A stretch of 64,000 nucleotides of DNA from Formosa agariphila KMM 3901. Its GTDB lineage: Bacteria > Bacteroidota > Bacteroidia > Flavobacteriales > Flavobacteriaceae. This document shows positions 40,761 to 51,103 of this stretch, in pieces. Position 1 is the stretch's first letter. Each line of letters starts with the position of its first letter. The notes beneath the pieces were generated by a model that was not told where the DNA came from, did no database searches, and was given only the letters and a program-made list of their open reading frames with translations. The stretch is taken from NCBI RefSeq assembly GCF_000723205.1, contig NZ_HG315671.1, positions 2,391,351 through 2,455,350 on the forward strand, given 5' to 3'. The translations under genes were made by a program, and so were the position numbers.

Positions 40761-42200
40761 TTAATTCTTTAAAAAATCTTGTAAGGCAGCTTGCATTCCA
40801 TTATTTACAATTTCTTGTAAATAAGTAGTTACCGTTTCTTGTAGACCATTAATCTTAGACAAATCAGCTCCCCAGAATTCTATATGTTCTAACGTTGCTT
40901 TCACCACTTGTTCAACATCTCCAGTCGCCCATTGTGTTTCGAAAAAATCTAAAGCAAACTGATCATCTTTTAAATTTATTTTTTCACCATTACGGTCACC
41001 TTTATAAAAAGCAATTAAAGCGGCTAACGAAAACAACAACCCTTTTGGCAACGCATTCTTTCTTTTGATATATTCTAAAACGGATGGTAAAACTCTTGTT
41101 TTAAATTTAGAGGTTGTATTTAACGAAATGCTCATCAATTCGTGCTCTAAATATGGATTTCTAAAACGGTCTAACACATCGTTAGAGAATTGATTTAATT
41201 CTGATTCTGGTAAATCTAAGGTTGGACAAATTTCGTTAAAAATTGTATTCTTTAAGTACGTGCCAACAATGTCATCTTCTAAAGATTCACGCACTTTATC
41301 AATGCCATATAAATAACCCACGGGAACTAAAGTAGTGTGTGCTCCATTTAAAATTCTAACTTTTCGTGTTCTATAAGGCTCCATATTGTCTGTAAACACA
41401 ATATTTAAACCACAAGCTTCTGCAGGAATTTCATCTTTTACAGAAGCTGGGCCTTCAATAACCCATAAATGGAATTGCTCGCCTTCTACAACTAAATTAT
41501 CTTTATAGCCTAATTCTTCAGTAATTGATTCCATCTTATCTTTAGGATATCCAGGAACAATACGGTCTACCAAAGTATTACAGAAAATATTATCGTAATT
41601 AATCCACTCCATAAAACCGGAGCCTAAGTTCCAATTTTCAGCATATTGTAAAATAATACGTTTTAGATTATCACCATTTTTATCGATTAATTCGCAAGGA
41701 ATCACAATTAATCCTTTATCTGAAGCCCCTTTAAAAACTTGAAACCTTTTATATAATAGGGCTGTTAATTTCCCTGGAAAACTAGACTGCGGAGCATCTT
41801 CTAACTTATCTTGAACATCATAAGAAATACCAGCTTCTGTAGTATTAGAAATCACAAAACGAAGATTAGGATTTTCTGCAACTGCTAAATAGTCTGCATA
41901 ATTTTCATAAGGATTAATACCACGTTGAATACAATCTATTATCTCGTGTTCACTAATAGATTTTCCTTTTTTTATACCATTTAAATATAATGTATATAAA
42001 CCATCTTGATCATTTAGCATTTTTACTAGCCCTTGGTCTATAGGTTGTATAGCAACAACACCTGCATCAAAATTTACTTTTTTATTCATTTCATGAATCA
42101 TCCAATCAGCGAAAGCTCTTAAAAAGTTACCTTCTCCAAATTGAATAATTCGTTCTGTATACGATTTTACGTATACTGTTGTTCTATTTAAATTTTTCAT
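40761..42200 (-). CDS. uxaB: Tagaturonate reductase (altronate oxidoreductase)
   Basis: A 479-residue member of the mannitol dehydrogenase family, matching UxaB, which reduces D-tagaturonate to D-altronate with NADH. The start at 42200 gives MKNLNRTTVY with an AAGG-like ribosome site a few bases upstream; the open frame to 42242 would overlap uxaA. Motifs are IIQFGEGNFLRAFADWMIHE (nucleotide-binding start), NTLVDRIVPGYP and VRILNGAHTTLVP, where Lys and Asn/His of the family catalytic region lie. It sits 17 bases after the altronate dehydratase gene, so substrate and product enzymes are adjacent. Confidence 0.9.
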   Translation of the reverse strand: MKNLNRTTVYVKSYTERIIQFGEGNFLRAFADWMIHEMNKKVNFDAGVVAIQPIDQGLVKMLNDQDGLYTLYLNGIKKGKSISEHEIIDCIQRGINPYENYADYLAVAENPNLRFVISNTTEAGISYDVQDKLEDAPQSSFPGKLTALLYKRFQVFKGASDKGLIVIPCELIDKNGDNLKRIILQYAENWNLGSGFMEWINYDNIFCNTLVDRIVPGYPKDKMESITEELGYKDNLVVEGEQFHLWVIEGPASVKDEIPAEACGLNIVFTDNMEPYRTRKVRILNGAHTTLVPVGYLYGIDKVRESLEDDIVGTYLKNTIFNEICPTLDLPESELNQFSNDVLDRFRNPYLEHELMSISLNTTSKFKTRVLPSVLEYIKRKNALPKGLLFSLAALIAFYKGDRNGEKINLKDDQFALDFFETQWATGDVEQVVKATLEHIEFWGADLSKINGLQETVTTYLQEIVNNGMQAALQDFLKN

Positions 42201-42217
42201 TGTATCGCCTTCTATAT

Positions 42218-43870
42218 TTATAAAGAAACTCCTCGCTTCCAAGGAATAAAATCGTTATTACCATGAAGTACGGCTTTAGAAGCAGTTTCACCACTAGCCA
42301 CACGAATTACATGGTCTAGAATTTTCTCTCCCATTGTTTCTATAGTGTCTTCACCACTAATTACTGTACCTGCATTGATGTCAATTATATCCTTCATACG
42401 CTCAAACAGAGCGGTATTACTAGACATTTTTAAAACTGGTGCTACAGGGTTACCTGTTGGTGTCCCTAAACCTGTGGTAAATACCACCACGTTACAGCCT
42501 GACCCCACCAAACCAGTAGTTGATTCCACATCATTACCTGGTGTACATAATAAATTTAAACCTGGCTTAGTTACTTGTTCTGTATAGTCTAGAACTTCCA
42601 CTACCGGAGACGTACCCCCTTTTTTGGCTGCACCTGCAGATTTCATAGCATCGGTAATTAAGCCATCTTTTATATTTCCGGGCGACGGATTATTCTCAAA
42701 ACCAGAACCTACAGCAACTGCTGCTGCAGAATAGGCTCTCATAATATCATAAAACTTTTTAGCATCTTGTGTTGTATTACATCTATTAATAATATCTTGC
42801 TCCACGCCGTTTAATTCTGGAAATTCTGATAAAACAGGACTACCTCCTAAAGCCACTAATAAATCTGAAGCATAACCCAATGCTGGATTTGCAGATATTC
42901 CTGAAAAGCCATCGGAACCACCACATTCTAAACCAAGAACTAATTTACTTAGAGGTGCCGGCTGTCGTATTATTTTATTAGCTTCAGTTAAACCTATAAA
43001 CGTATGTTTTACTGCTTTTTCAATAAGACTTCGTTCACTTTTACTTTGTTGTTGTTCTAAATAATAAACGGGTTTATTACAAGAGGGTGCTATAGTTTTA
43101 ATTGCATTCTGCAGCAATTCTATTTGTGCATTTTGGCAACCTAAACTTAATATTGTAGCCCCTGCAACATTTGGGTTCGAAATATAACCTGCTAATAACC
43201 TACACAATGTTTCCGAATCCTGGCGAATTCCGCCACAACCACCATCGTGTTTTAAAAACTTAATACCATCTACATTGGGGAAAACTCTATTTTTAGCCAT
43301 TTCCTCTTTAGATGTGATTATTGGAGTATTAAAAATTTCATCTGCCGATGCTCCAGCTTTATATTTTTGAATTAAAGCATCGGTATCTACTGCAAAATCT
43401 TTTTTAGTTTGATATCCTAATTTTTCTGAAAGTGCCGCTTCAATAACATCAATATTCCTGTTTTCACAAAACACTAAAGGGATTACCAACCAATGATTTG
43501 CCGTTCCTACTTTTCCGTCATTTCTATGATATCCACTAAATGTTCTTCCTTTAAAATTTGAAATATCTGGAGCTCTCCACGTGTATTTTTCTTTGCTATC
43601 TTTATAATCTGAAGAAGCGTGTTTTACATTTTCAATGGTAATTGCGCAACCTGATTGAATGTGTTTTGTTGCTTTACCAATTAAAACACCATACATAAAA
43701 ATTTCATCGTTAACTGCTAAATCAAATAAAGCAAACTTATGCTTTTGTTTAATATCTTCTTTAAGAACTAAACTTTCTCCCCCAACTTCAATTTCTGTCC
43801 CTTTTGCCAATCCTTGAATGGCAACTATTATATTATCTTTAGGGTCAATTTGTGCGTAACTACTAACCAT
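42218..43870 (-). CDS. uxaA: Altronate dehydratase
   Basis: A 550-residue cytoplasmic dehydratase of the UxaA family, which turns D-altronate into 2-keto-3-deoxy-D-gluconate. The N-terminal SAF domain (about 10-90, NIIVAIQGLAKGTEIEVG) is followed by the large C-terminal domain with GYHRNDGKVGTANHWLVIPL, KHDGGCGGIRQDSETL, LGLECGGSDGFSGISANPAL and NLLCTPGNDVESTTGLVGSG. Several conserved Cys in these motifs probably hold an iron cofactor. Only 6 bases separate it from the upstream dehydrogenase gene. Its presence shows that an aldonate becomes KDG here rather than a 6-deoxy intermediate. Confidence 0.94.
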   Translation of the reverse strand: MVSSYAQIDPKDNIIVAIQGLAKGTEIEVGGESLVLKEDIKQKHKFALFDLAVNDEIFMYGVLIGKATKHIQSGCAITIENVKHASSDYKDSKEKYTWRAPDISNFKGRTFSGYHRNDGKVGTANHWLVIPLVFCENRNIDVIEAALSEKLGYQTKKDFAVDTDALIQKYKAGASADEIFNTPIITSKEEMAKNRVFPNVDGIKFLKHDGGCGGIRQDSETLCRLLAGYISNPNVAGATILSLGCQNAQIELLQNAIKTIAPSCNKPVYYLEQQQSKSERSLIEKAVKHTFIGLTEANKIIRQPAPLSKLVLGLECGGSDGFSGISANPALGYASDLLVALGGSPVLSEFPELNGVEQDIINRCNTTQDAKKFYDIMRAYSAAAVAVGSGFENNPSPGNIKDGLITDAMKSAGAAKKGGTSPVVEVLDYTEQVTKPGLNLLCTPGNDVESTTGLVGSGCNVVVFTTGLGTPTGNPVAPVLKMSSNTALFERMKDIIDINAGTVISGEDTIETMGEKILDHVIRVASGETASKAVLHGNNDFIPWKRGVSL

Positions 43871-43876
43871 TTTCGT

Positions 43877-44887
43877 TTAATTAAATTTAACCATTGCCTT
43901 AATGACTCCCGTTTCAGGTTTAGTCCAACTCTCAAAATGTGTTATCATATCTGTAAAATCAACATTATGTGTAATAAACGATTCTGTTGGAAATTGATTT
44001 AGAACACTTATAACATGTTCAAAATCTTCTGTTGTTGCATTTCTACTACACATAATTGTAGTTTCCTTAGCATGAATCTTTGGATGATTAAAAACTAAAT
44101 CACCTTTAGATAGTCCTACCAAAACATAACGACCTCCATGCGACATATAATCTGGCCCAACCTCTAAAGCACCTTTATAACCTGTTGCATCGAAAACTGC
44201 AGTTGCCATATCTCCATTTGTAATTTCAGCTATTTTTTCAACAGGATTATCATTGACGTTAATTATATAATCTGCTCCAATTTCATCTTTAGTATATTGT
44301 AAACGTGCATCGTTTACATCTAGAACAATTACTTTTGCGCCTGCTATTTGTGCTAATTTCACCATTCCAATTCCAATTGGTCCACAACCAACAACAACTA
44401 CAATTTCTCCTTTTTGAACATTTGCTCTACGAATAGCATGAGCTCCAATAGCTAAAGGTTCTACGATTGCCATTTCATTATCAGATAAATTATTAGCTGG
44501 TAATAATAAATCTTGACGCACCGTAATAAATTCTTGCATACCTCCATCAGAATGAACTCCTAGAACACTAATATTAGTACAACAGTTTGTTTTACCTTTT
44601 CTGCATGCAATGCATTTACCGCAACTTACATATGGCATAACTACAACTTTATCCCCTGCTTTTAATCCGCGATTATTTTCACCAATCTCTACAATTTCTG
44701 AAGCCAACTCATGTCCTAAAATTCTGGGGTATGTAAAAAAGGCTTGGTTTCCAGAAAACGCATGTAAATCTGTTCCACAAATCCCAACTTTTTTCACCCT
44801 TAACAAAGCTTCATTTTCTTTACGAACAGGTGCTTCTTTTTCTTTTAACAAGAACCTTCCAGGCTCTTCACAAACTATATATTTCAT
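43877..44887 (-). CDS. Zinc-dependent dehydrogenase, probable L-galactonate 5-dehydrogenase (LgoD-like)
   Basis: A 336-residue medium-chain alcohol dehydrogenase. Catalytic zinc ligands are Cys 37 (GICGTDLH), His 59 and Glu 60 (LGHE); structural zinc ligands are Cys 89, 92, 95 and 103 (SCGKCIACRKGKTNCC). The Rossmann motif is VVVVGCGPIGIGMVK. E. coli LgoD (YjjN) is the same type and oxidises L-galactonate to D-tagaturonate, the substrate of UxaB. As first gene of a unit with uxaA and uxaB, this enzyme most simply has that role. A sorbitol- or fuconate-type dehydrogenase is the alternative. The start codon is 14 bases from an inverted repeat. Confidence 0.88.
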   Translation of the reverse strand: MKYIVCEEPGRFLLKEKEAPVRKENEALLRVKKVGICGTDLHAFSGNQAFFTYPRILGHELASEIVEIGENNRGLKAGDKVVVMPYVSCGKCIACRKGKTNCCTNISVLGVHSDGGMQEFITVRQDLLLPANNLSDNEMAIVEPLAIGAHAIRRANVQKGEIVVVVGCGPIGIGMVKLAQIAGAKVIVLDVNDARLQYTKDEIGADYIINVNDNPVEKIAEITNGDMATAVFDATGYKGALEVGPDYMSHGGRYVLVGLSKGDLVFNHPKIHAKETTIMCSRNATTEDFEHVISVLNQFPTESFITHNVDFTDMITHFESWTKPETGVIKAMVKFN

Positions 44888-45144
44888 CTTATATTTTTTT
44901 TAACAGAATTTGCTGTTATAGGAATGCTAGTTATTAATGTGTAAAATTCGATTATATGTTTTCTTTCTATTGTAGTAAATGTTTTAAAAACTAGAACATA
45001 TGATTTTTAATTCAATAACAAAGAATCCCACAATCTGCAAAACCCGCTGAATACAAAGTGTTTAATATTAAAAAAGAGTAATATCATTTTACAAACGGTA
45101 TTTTAAACCATCAATTTTATATGTTTAATTTGATATATTTGTTT
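44888..45144. promoter_or_regulatory. Divergent control region between the dehydrogenase and the hybrid sensor
   Basis: About 255 AT-rich bases between two divergent transcripts. TAACAG (44901-44906) pairs with CTGTTA (44913-44918) around six bases, just upstream of the dehydrogenase. ATATGTT (44954-44960) and AACATAT (44995-45001) form a second, wider inverted repeat. Either could be an operator; both are short. Confidence 0.4.
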
Positions 45145-48100
45145 ATGATGAAAAACAGAATTAAAACCAATAAAAAAGAGAAATCCACCTATATTTTAAT
45201 TAGGTTACTCTTTGTATTTTTTATTTTAACATCTAAAATATACGCTCAAAACATTCTAAAATTTGAACATCTTACTACAGAAGATGGTTTATCTCAAAGT
45301 GATATTAACACGATTTTTCAAGATCAAAAAGGCTTTATGTGGTTTGGCACACATGATGGATTAAACAGGTACGATGGTTATAATTTTACAATTTTTAAAC
45401 CCGACAATAAAAACCCTAAAAGCATTAGTAGTAATTTAATTTGGAAAATAATCGACGATTCTAAAGGAAACTTATGGATTGGTACAACTGGTGGTGGTTT
45501 AAATTATTTTAATCAAAATACTGAAGAGTTTAAAATTTTTAAACATCTTAAAACAGATGACTCTAGTTTACAAAGTGATTATATAACGTCTCTATATAAG
45601 GATAGCAGCAACAGGTTATGGGTAGGAAATTCTAAAGGAATAGACATGGCCGATTTAAACGTTCCTTTAGATTCAATTACTTTTAAGCATTACAATCTTT
45701 ACCAAAACAGTGCTTTACCTATAAAAAGCACTAATAATGTAAATGTCTTTTATGAAGACAGTAAGCATCAAGTATGGATTGGAGGCGTGAATGGTTTATC
45801 TAAACTCTCAAGAGACACTCAAGGCGATATTTATTTCCAACCCGTAAATCAACTTATAAATTTACCAAACATTAATGTTAAAACTATAACCGAAGATAGT
45901 TTTGGAAATTTAATATTAGGTACCGCCAACGGTATATATCGTTATTTACCAAATAATGAAACCAACCCTATTCAGTTTATTTATGAAGGTGTTTATAATA
46001 CAGTTGCGATATCAGACAACCATATTTGGGCAGGAACAGACAATGGTTTAATTGAATTTACAAACCTATCTGAAACCGAAACTCCAAAATTAGTAAGCAT
46101 ATACAAATACGATCAAAAAAACCCAAACTATAGTTTAAGTAGAAATACAGTAAAATCTGTATTTATAGATCATACGGGGATTGTTTGGGTAGGTTCAAAT
46201 GGTGGTGGTATTAACAAGTTTGACCCACATAGAAAGCAATTTTTACACATTAAGAAAAATTTAGACCCTAACAGTTTAAGTAATGATAAAATTAGATCAA
46301 TTTTTGAAGACAGCTCTCAAAATCTGTGGATTGGTACAGAAGGTAGTGGGCTTAATCTAGTATACAAAGAAGACGTAAATAATGGTTTCAACAAATTTGA
46401 ACACTTTTCTAAAATTAATAAAGTTTTTGCCATAGAGGAAATTCAGTTAAAAGATTCTAGAAAATTATTTGTTGGAGGTGAAAATACCCCTGGATTATTT
46501 GAAATTGATTTATCAGAGAAAACGATTTACACTGAAGACGATTTAAAACCAATAACTGGCGTATCTAACAGTGTTTTTTCAATTCTTCAAGATCAAGATA
46601 AAAACATTTGGATTGGAACCTATAATGGTGGTATAAACCGTTGGTTAATTAATAATGATGAATCTACATTTACAAAAGATGAAATAAAAGCTAACCCAAA
46701 TGATGAACGTAGTTTACCTAATAATATAATTCGTTACATTTTTCAAGATTCTAAAAAGAATATATGGTTCGCTACAGGTGGTGGTCTAGCTCGTTTAACA
46801 CCTGACCAACTTCAATCTAAATCCCCTGTATTTGATACATATTTAAATAATCCTGAAGATGACTCCTCAATAAGTCATAATTACATTTTAACCATTTTTG
46901 AGAGTCAATCTGGAGATATCTGGATAGGGACTTTTGGAGGTGGACTAAATAAAGTGATCCCCCAAGACGATGGAAAAAAATTACATTTTAAAACTTTCAC
47001 TACTAATGAAGGGCTTCCTAATAATGTAATAAAAGGCATATTAGAAGACGACCATAACAATTTATATTTATCGACTAACAAAGGGTTATCTAAATTTAAT
47101 ATTGAACACGAAACATTCCAAAACTATGACGTAAATGACGGATTACAAAGTAATGAGTTCAGTGAACTAACTGCCTTTAAAACACAAGATAATAGAATGC
47201 TTTTTGGTGGTGTAAATGGTTTTAATGCCTTTTATCCAGACAAAATTATTAGTAACGAAATAAATGCTGAAACCGTTTTTACAAACTTTTCAATCTTTAA
47301 TAAACCTGTTCATATAGGGGAACAAATAAATGGTCGAGTAATCTTAAACCAATCCATTAATTCTACCGATGAAATTAAGCTAAAATATAGTGAAAATAGT
47401 TTTTCATTCGAGTTTGCAGCTTTACACTACGCTGCTTCTAGAAAAAACAAATATGCTTATAAGTTAGAAGGATTTAATGACGATTGGATTTACACTACAT
47501 CAGACAATAGATATGCGACTTATACTAATTTAGAACCTGGCACCTACACCTTAAAAGTTAAAGCATCTAATAACGATCAAGTATGGGACGAAACTCCGTT
47601 AGAATTAAAAATAAAGGTGTCTCCACCATGGTGGAGAACTAGTCTTGCTAAAGTACTATACCTACTCTTAGCTGTTGCATTACTTTTAGCATTTAGACGA
47701 TTTACCATTATACGTTCAACTGAAAAGCACAAATTAGAACTTCAACATTTAGAGAAAGAAAAACACGAAGAAATTCATCGTTTAAAATTAGAGTTTTTCA
47801 CCAATATATCACATGAATTCAGGACACCTTTAACTTTAATTAAAGGCCCCTTAGATTATTTACTAAAAAAAGGTGCAGAAGTTAGTACTAAAGAAGCCAA
47901 AGATCAATATTTATTAATGCGAAAGAATACAGATTATTTGTTACGCTTAGTAAATCAGTTATTGGATTTTAGGAAAATGGATACTGGAAAAATGAACCTA
48001 AATATAAGTAAAAATGACATCGTAGCATTTTTAATAGAAGTTGGAGAACCCTTCCAATTTTTAAGCCAGAAAAAACATATTCACTTCAATATAAAAGCAT

Positions 48101-49431
48101 CACAAGATAAAATACTAACATGGTTTGATCCTGATGCCGTAGAGAAAATTACCAATAATTTATTATCTAACGCCTTTAAATTCACTCCAGAAAACGGTAC
48201 CATTACACTTGATATTTTTGATGGAAACGATTTTGAAACACCTACAGATATCGAAACTAATTTGGAGCAATCCAAATATATTGTAATTAGAGTTCAGGAT
48301 TCAGGACCTGGAATTCCAGCACATAGAATTCAACATATATTTGAGCGTTTTTATACTGAAATAAATCTAACAACTGCTGCTAAAACAAAAGGCACAGGAA
48401 TAGGCTTATCTTACACCAAAAACTTAGTAGAATTACATCAAGGTATAATAAAAGTTAAAAGTGATTCAGAAAATGGTTCTACGTTCTTAGTTTGGCTACC
48501 TAAAGACAAAGAAACCTTTGAAGCTAATTCTGAACTTAATTTTCATGAAGTATTTGAAGACAACACCTTTATAAGCCAAGTCGATGCAGAGTCGCATGCT
48601 ATAAGTTTTATGGATGATATAATAGATCAAAACATGACAAGGTCGCGATCTAAATTGCCACTCCTTTTAATTATAGACGACAATCCAGACATCAGATCTT
48701 TTATAAAAAAAGGATTAGGAGAAAACTATTATGTGTATGAAGCTGAAAATGGAGAAGTCGGCTTAGAATTAGCTAAAAAATTTATGCCTAATATTGTTAT
48801 TACAGATCTTGTTATGCCTGTAATGGATGGTATTGAATTTTGTAATAAATTAAAAGGATCGCAAGAGACAAGTCATATCCCTGTAGTCATGCTAACTGCA
48901 AAAACATCGCAAGAAAAAGAGATAGAAGGTTTAAAAACAGGTGCAGATGCATATATAAGAAAACCTTTTGATTTAGAACTTTTAGAATTAAAGCTTTCAA
49001 ACATTTTAAAAGATAGAGAAGAACTTCGCAAAAAATTTAATAGAGAAATTACGCTTCAACCAAATGAAGTTACAGTAACATCTCCTGATGAAGTCTTTCT
49101 TCAAAGCGCCATTCAAATCGTTGAAAAACACATGATGAATTCTGAATTTAGTGTAGAAATGCTAGTGAAAGAAATGAATATGAGTAGAAGTAATATGTAC
49201 CTAAAGATTAAAGAACTTACAGGTCTTACTTCTAGTGAATTTATAAGAAACATTCGATTAAAACGCGCAGTACAGTTATTTGAAAAGAGTGATCTTTCTG
49301 TAAAAGAAATCATGTACATGACAGGTTTTAACACAGCTTCATACTTTTCTAAATGTTTTAAAAAACAATTTGGAGTTATACCGAGTAAGTATTTAAGACT
49401 TAGTCAAAATGATGATACTCCGGCAGATTAA
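45145..49431 (+). CDS. Hybrid two-component system sensor-regulator (HTCS)
   Basis: A one-protein sensor and regulator of polysaccharide loci, 1428 residues from the ATG at 45145 (45121 adds eight hydrophobic residues). After a signal/anchor (LLFVFFILTSKIYAQ) come about 14 Reg_prop repeats forming two periplasmic propellers (GLSQSDINTIFQDQKGFMWF; NIWIGTYNGGINRW), a Y_Y_Y domain (LEPGTYTLKVKASN), a membrane helix (VLYLLLAVALLLAF), HisKA with His 890 (ISHEFRTPLTL), HATPase (GTGIGLSYTKNLVELH), a receiver with Asp 1221 (ITDLVMPVMDG) and a C-terminal AraC HTH (MTGFNTASYFSKCFKKQFG). Such proteins sense an oligosaccharide in the periplasm and activate the surrounding genes. Divergent placement suggests control of both flanks. 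Confidence 0.96.
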   Translation: MMKNRIKTNKKEKSTYILIRLLFVFFILTSKIYAQNILKFEHLTTEDGLSQSDINTIFQDQKGFMWFGTHDGLNRYDGYNFTIFKPDNKNPKSISSNLIWKIIDDSKGNLWIGTTGGGLNYFNQNTEEFKIFKHLKTDDSSLQSDYITSLYKDSSNRLWVGNSKGIDMADLNVPLDSITFKHYNLYQNSALPIKSTNNVNVFYEDSKHQVWIGGVNGLSKLSRDTQGDIYFQPVNQLINLPNINVKTITEDSFGNLILGTANGIYRYLPNNETNPIQFIYEGVYNTVAISDNHIWAGTDNGLIEFTNLSETETPKLVSIYKYDQKNPNYSLSRNTVKSVFIDHTGIVWVGSNGGGINKFDPHRKQFLHIKKNLDPNSLSNDKIRSIFEDSSQNLWIGTEGSGLNLVYKEDVNNGFNKFEHFSKINKVFAIEEIQLKDSRKLFVGGENTPGLFEIDLSEKTIYTEDDLKPITGVSNSVFSILQDQDKNIWIGTYNGGINRWLINNDESTFTKDEIKANPNDERSLPNNIIRYIFQDSKKNIWFATGGGLARLTPDQLQSKSPVFDTYLNNPEDDSSISHNYILTIFESQSGDIWIGTFGGGLNKVIPQDDGKKLHFKTFTTNEGLPNNVIKGILEDDHNNLYLSTNKGLSKFNIEHETFQNYDVNDGLQSNEFSELTAFKTQDNRMLFGGVNGFNAFYPDKIISNEINAETVFTNFSIFNKPVHIGEQINGRVILNQSINSTDEIKLKYSENSFSFEFAALHYAASRKNKYAYKLEGFNDDWIYTTSDNRYATYTNLEPGTYTLKVKASNNDQVWDETPLELKIKVSPPWWRTSLAKVLYLLLAVALLLAFRRFTIIRSTEKHKLELQHLEKEKHEEIHRLKLEFFTNISHEFRTPLTLIKGPLDYLLKKGAEVSTKEAKDQYLLMRKNTDYLLRLVNQLLDFRKMDTGKMNLNISKNDIVAFLIEVGEPFQFLSQKKHIHFNIKASQDKILTWFDPDAVEKITNNLLSNAFKFTPENGTITLDIFDGNDFETPTDIETNLEQSKYIVIRVQDSGPGIPAHRIQHIFERFYTEINLTTAAKTKGTGIGLSYTKNLVELHQGIIKVKSDSENGSTFLVWLPKDKETFEANSELNFHEVFEDNTFISQVDAESHAISFMDDIIDQNMTRSRSKLPLLLIIDDNPDIRSFIKKGLGENYYVYEAENGEVGLELAKKFMPNIVITDLVMPVMDGIEFCNKLKGSQETSHIPVVMLTAKTSQEKEIEGLKTGADAYIRKPFDLELLELKLSNILKDREELRKKFNREITLQPNEVTVTSPDEVFLQSAIQIVEKHMMNSEFSVEMLVKEMNMSRSNMYLKIKELTGLTSSEFIRNIRLKRAVQLFEKSDLSVKEIMYMTGFNTASYFSKCFKKQFGVIPSKYLRLSQNDDTPAD

Positions 49432-49541
49432 GAACACGCTTAAACATTTGTTTTACTTAAAAAACCATCTGTGATTCGTATTCAAGGATAGAAATCTCAA
49501 ATTTGCTTAGTAAACTAATAGGTCTTCTAAGCAAATTAACT

Positions 49542-51074
49542 ATGACAATTCCTTATTATATGCAATATCAATTTTGTGTTTTAATCTTAGCAATCATACT
49601 CTCGTCTTGCAATAATAAATCTGAAAAAATAGCTAAGAAAACCAAACCAAACATTGTATTTATTTTCACCGACGATCAAGCTAATACATCCATCCACGCA
49701 TTAGGAAACAAAGAAATTATTACTCCAAACATAGATAAATTAGTCGAGGCCGGTACGACATTTACGCATGCCTATAATATGGGCTCATGGAGTGGCGCCG
49801 TATGTACAGCTTCAAGAACAATGCTTAACTCAGGGAGATCGGTTTGGCGAGCAAATAATTTCAGAAAACATTGGACGGAAAACGATTCACTAAATAAAAC
49901 ATGGAGTAAAATTCTAGAAAATCAGGGTTACGAAACTTATATGACTGGAAAATGGCATGTTGATGCAAAGGCCGATAAAATATTTAATCACACAAAACAC
50001 ATCAGGCCAGGAATGCCTAAAGATGCATGGAATCACTATAAAATGATTGCTAAGTTTGATTCTTTAGCACAAGTAAAAAACAGAAATTCTGCAAGTATAA
50101 TGCCTAATGGCTACAATAGACCACTGAGTGTTAGCGATACATCTTGGTCTCCAACAGATAGCTCTAAAGGTGGATTTTGGGATGGAGGAAAACATTGGAG
50201 TGAAGTACTTGCAGACGATGCCATCTCTTTTATTGATACGGCTAAAAATACTGACAAACCATTTTTCATGTATCTTGCCTTTAATGCACCTCACGATCCT
50301 AGACAAGCTCCTCAAGAATACCAAGACTTATATAATCTTGACGAATTAACACTCCCAAATAATTATATGCCCGAATATACCTTTAGAAATGATATTGGTA
50401 ATGGCGATAATTTAAGAGATGAAGCATTAGCTCCGTTCCCGAGAACAGAACTTGCTATAAAAACACACACAAAAGAATACTATGCGAGTATAACTCATGT
50501 AGATGCTCAAATAGGTGGCATACTTGAGGCCCTTAAATCTTCAGGAAAAATGGACAATACTTATATCTTTTTTAGCGCAGATCATGGACTAGCAATGGGA
50601 CAACATGGCTTACTAGGTAAACAAAGTTTGTTTGACCATAGCATAAGACCTCCGCTTATTATTTTAGGGCCAGATATTCCTAAAAATAAAAAAAACAATG
50701 CCGATGTGTATTTACAAGACATTATGGCAACGACTCTTGATTTGGCGGGAATAGATAAACCAAAATATATTGAATTTAGCACTTTTCTAGATCTTGCTAA
50801 AGCACAGTCAAACCAAAGCAAATACGATGCTATATATGGCGCATATTTAGATGTACAACGCATGATTAGAAAAGATAATTACAAACTGTTAGTTTTTCCT
50901 AAAATAAAGAAAGTCTTACTTTTCGATTTAAATACAGACCCTGAAGAAATTCATGACATTGCAAATCTATCAGGAGAAAGAAACAGAGTTATCTCTCTTT
51001 TTAAGGACTTACAACAACTTCAAAAACAGATGGAAGACCCTTTAGATATTTCAGATTGTTTTCCATCTCATTAA
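49542..51074 (+). CDS. Sulfatase (formylglycine type) with CTASR motif, lipoprotein
   Basis: A 510-residue S1-family sulfatase from the ATG at 49542, which gives a lipoprotein signal (IILSSC, Cys 23). A TTG at 49503 would lengthen it. The formylglycine site is CTASR (88-92) in GSWSGAVCTASRTMLNSGRS, a C-x-A-S-R variant with Ala in place of Pro, which is allowed in sulfatases. Metal Asp 44 and 45 lie in FTDDQ, and other marks are YMTGKWHVD and FSADHGLAMGQHGLLGKQSL. Subfamily not assigned. It starts 110 bases after the HTCS gene and leads a plus-strand group of sulfatases and GH2 enzymes. Confidence 0.88.
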   Translation: MTIPYYMQYQFCVLILAIILSSCNNKSEKIAKKTKPNIVFIFTDDQANTSIHALGNKEIITPNIDKLVEAGTTFTHAYNMGSWSGAVCTASRTMLNSGRSVWRANNFRKHWTENDSLNKTWSKILENQGYETYMTGKWHVDAKADKIFNHTKHIRPGMPKDAWNHYKMIAKFDSLAQVKNRNSASIMPNGYNRPLSVSDTSWSPTDSSKGGFWDGGKHWSEVLADDAISFIDTAKNTDKPFFMYLAFNAPHDPRQAPQEYQDLYNLDELTLPNNYMPEYTFRNDIGNGDNLRDEALAPFPRTELAIKTHTKEYYASITHVDAQIGGILEALKSSGKMDNTYIFFSADHGLAMGQHGLLGKQSLFDHSIRPPLIILGPDIPKNKKNNADVYLQDIMATTLDLAGIDKPKYIEFSTFLDLAKAQSNQSKYDAIYGAYLDVQRMIRKDNYKLLVFPKIKKVLLFDLNTDPEEIHDIANLSGERNRVISLFKDLQQLQKQMEDPLDISDCFPSH

Positions 51075-51103
51075 ACTTACAAACACTTTATAATTCAATA
51101 AGT

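Noticed and set aside
45134-45141. TATATTTG as promoter of the HTCS gene
   Set aside because: It matches the -7 consensus but ends only 3 bases before the ATG at 45145, so transcription would start inside the coding region.
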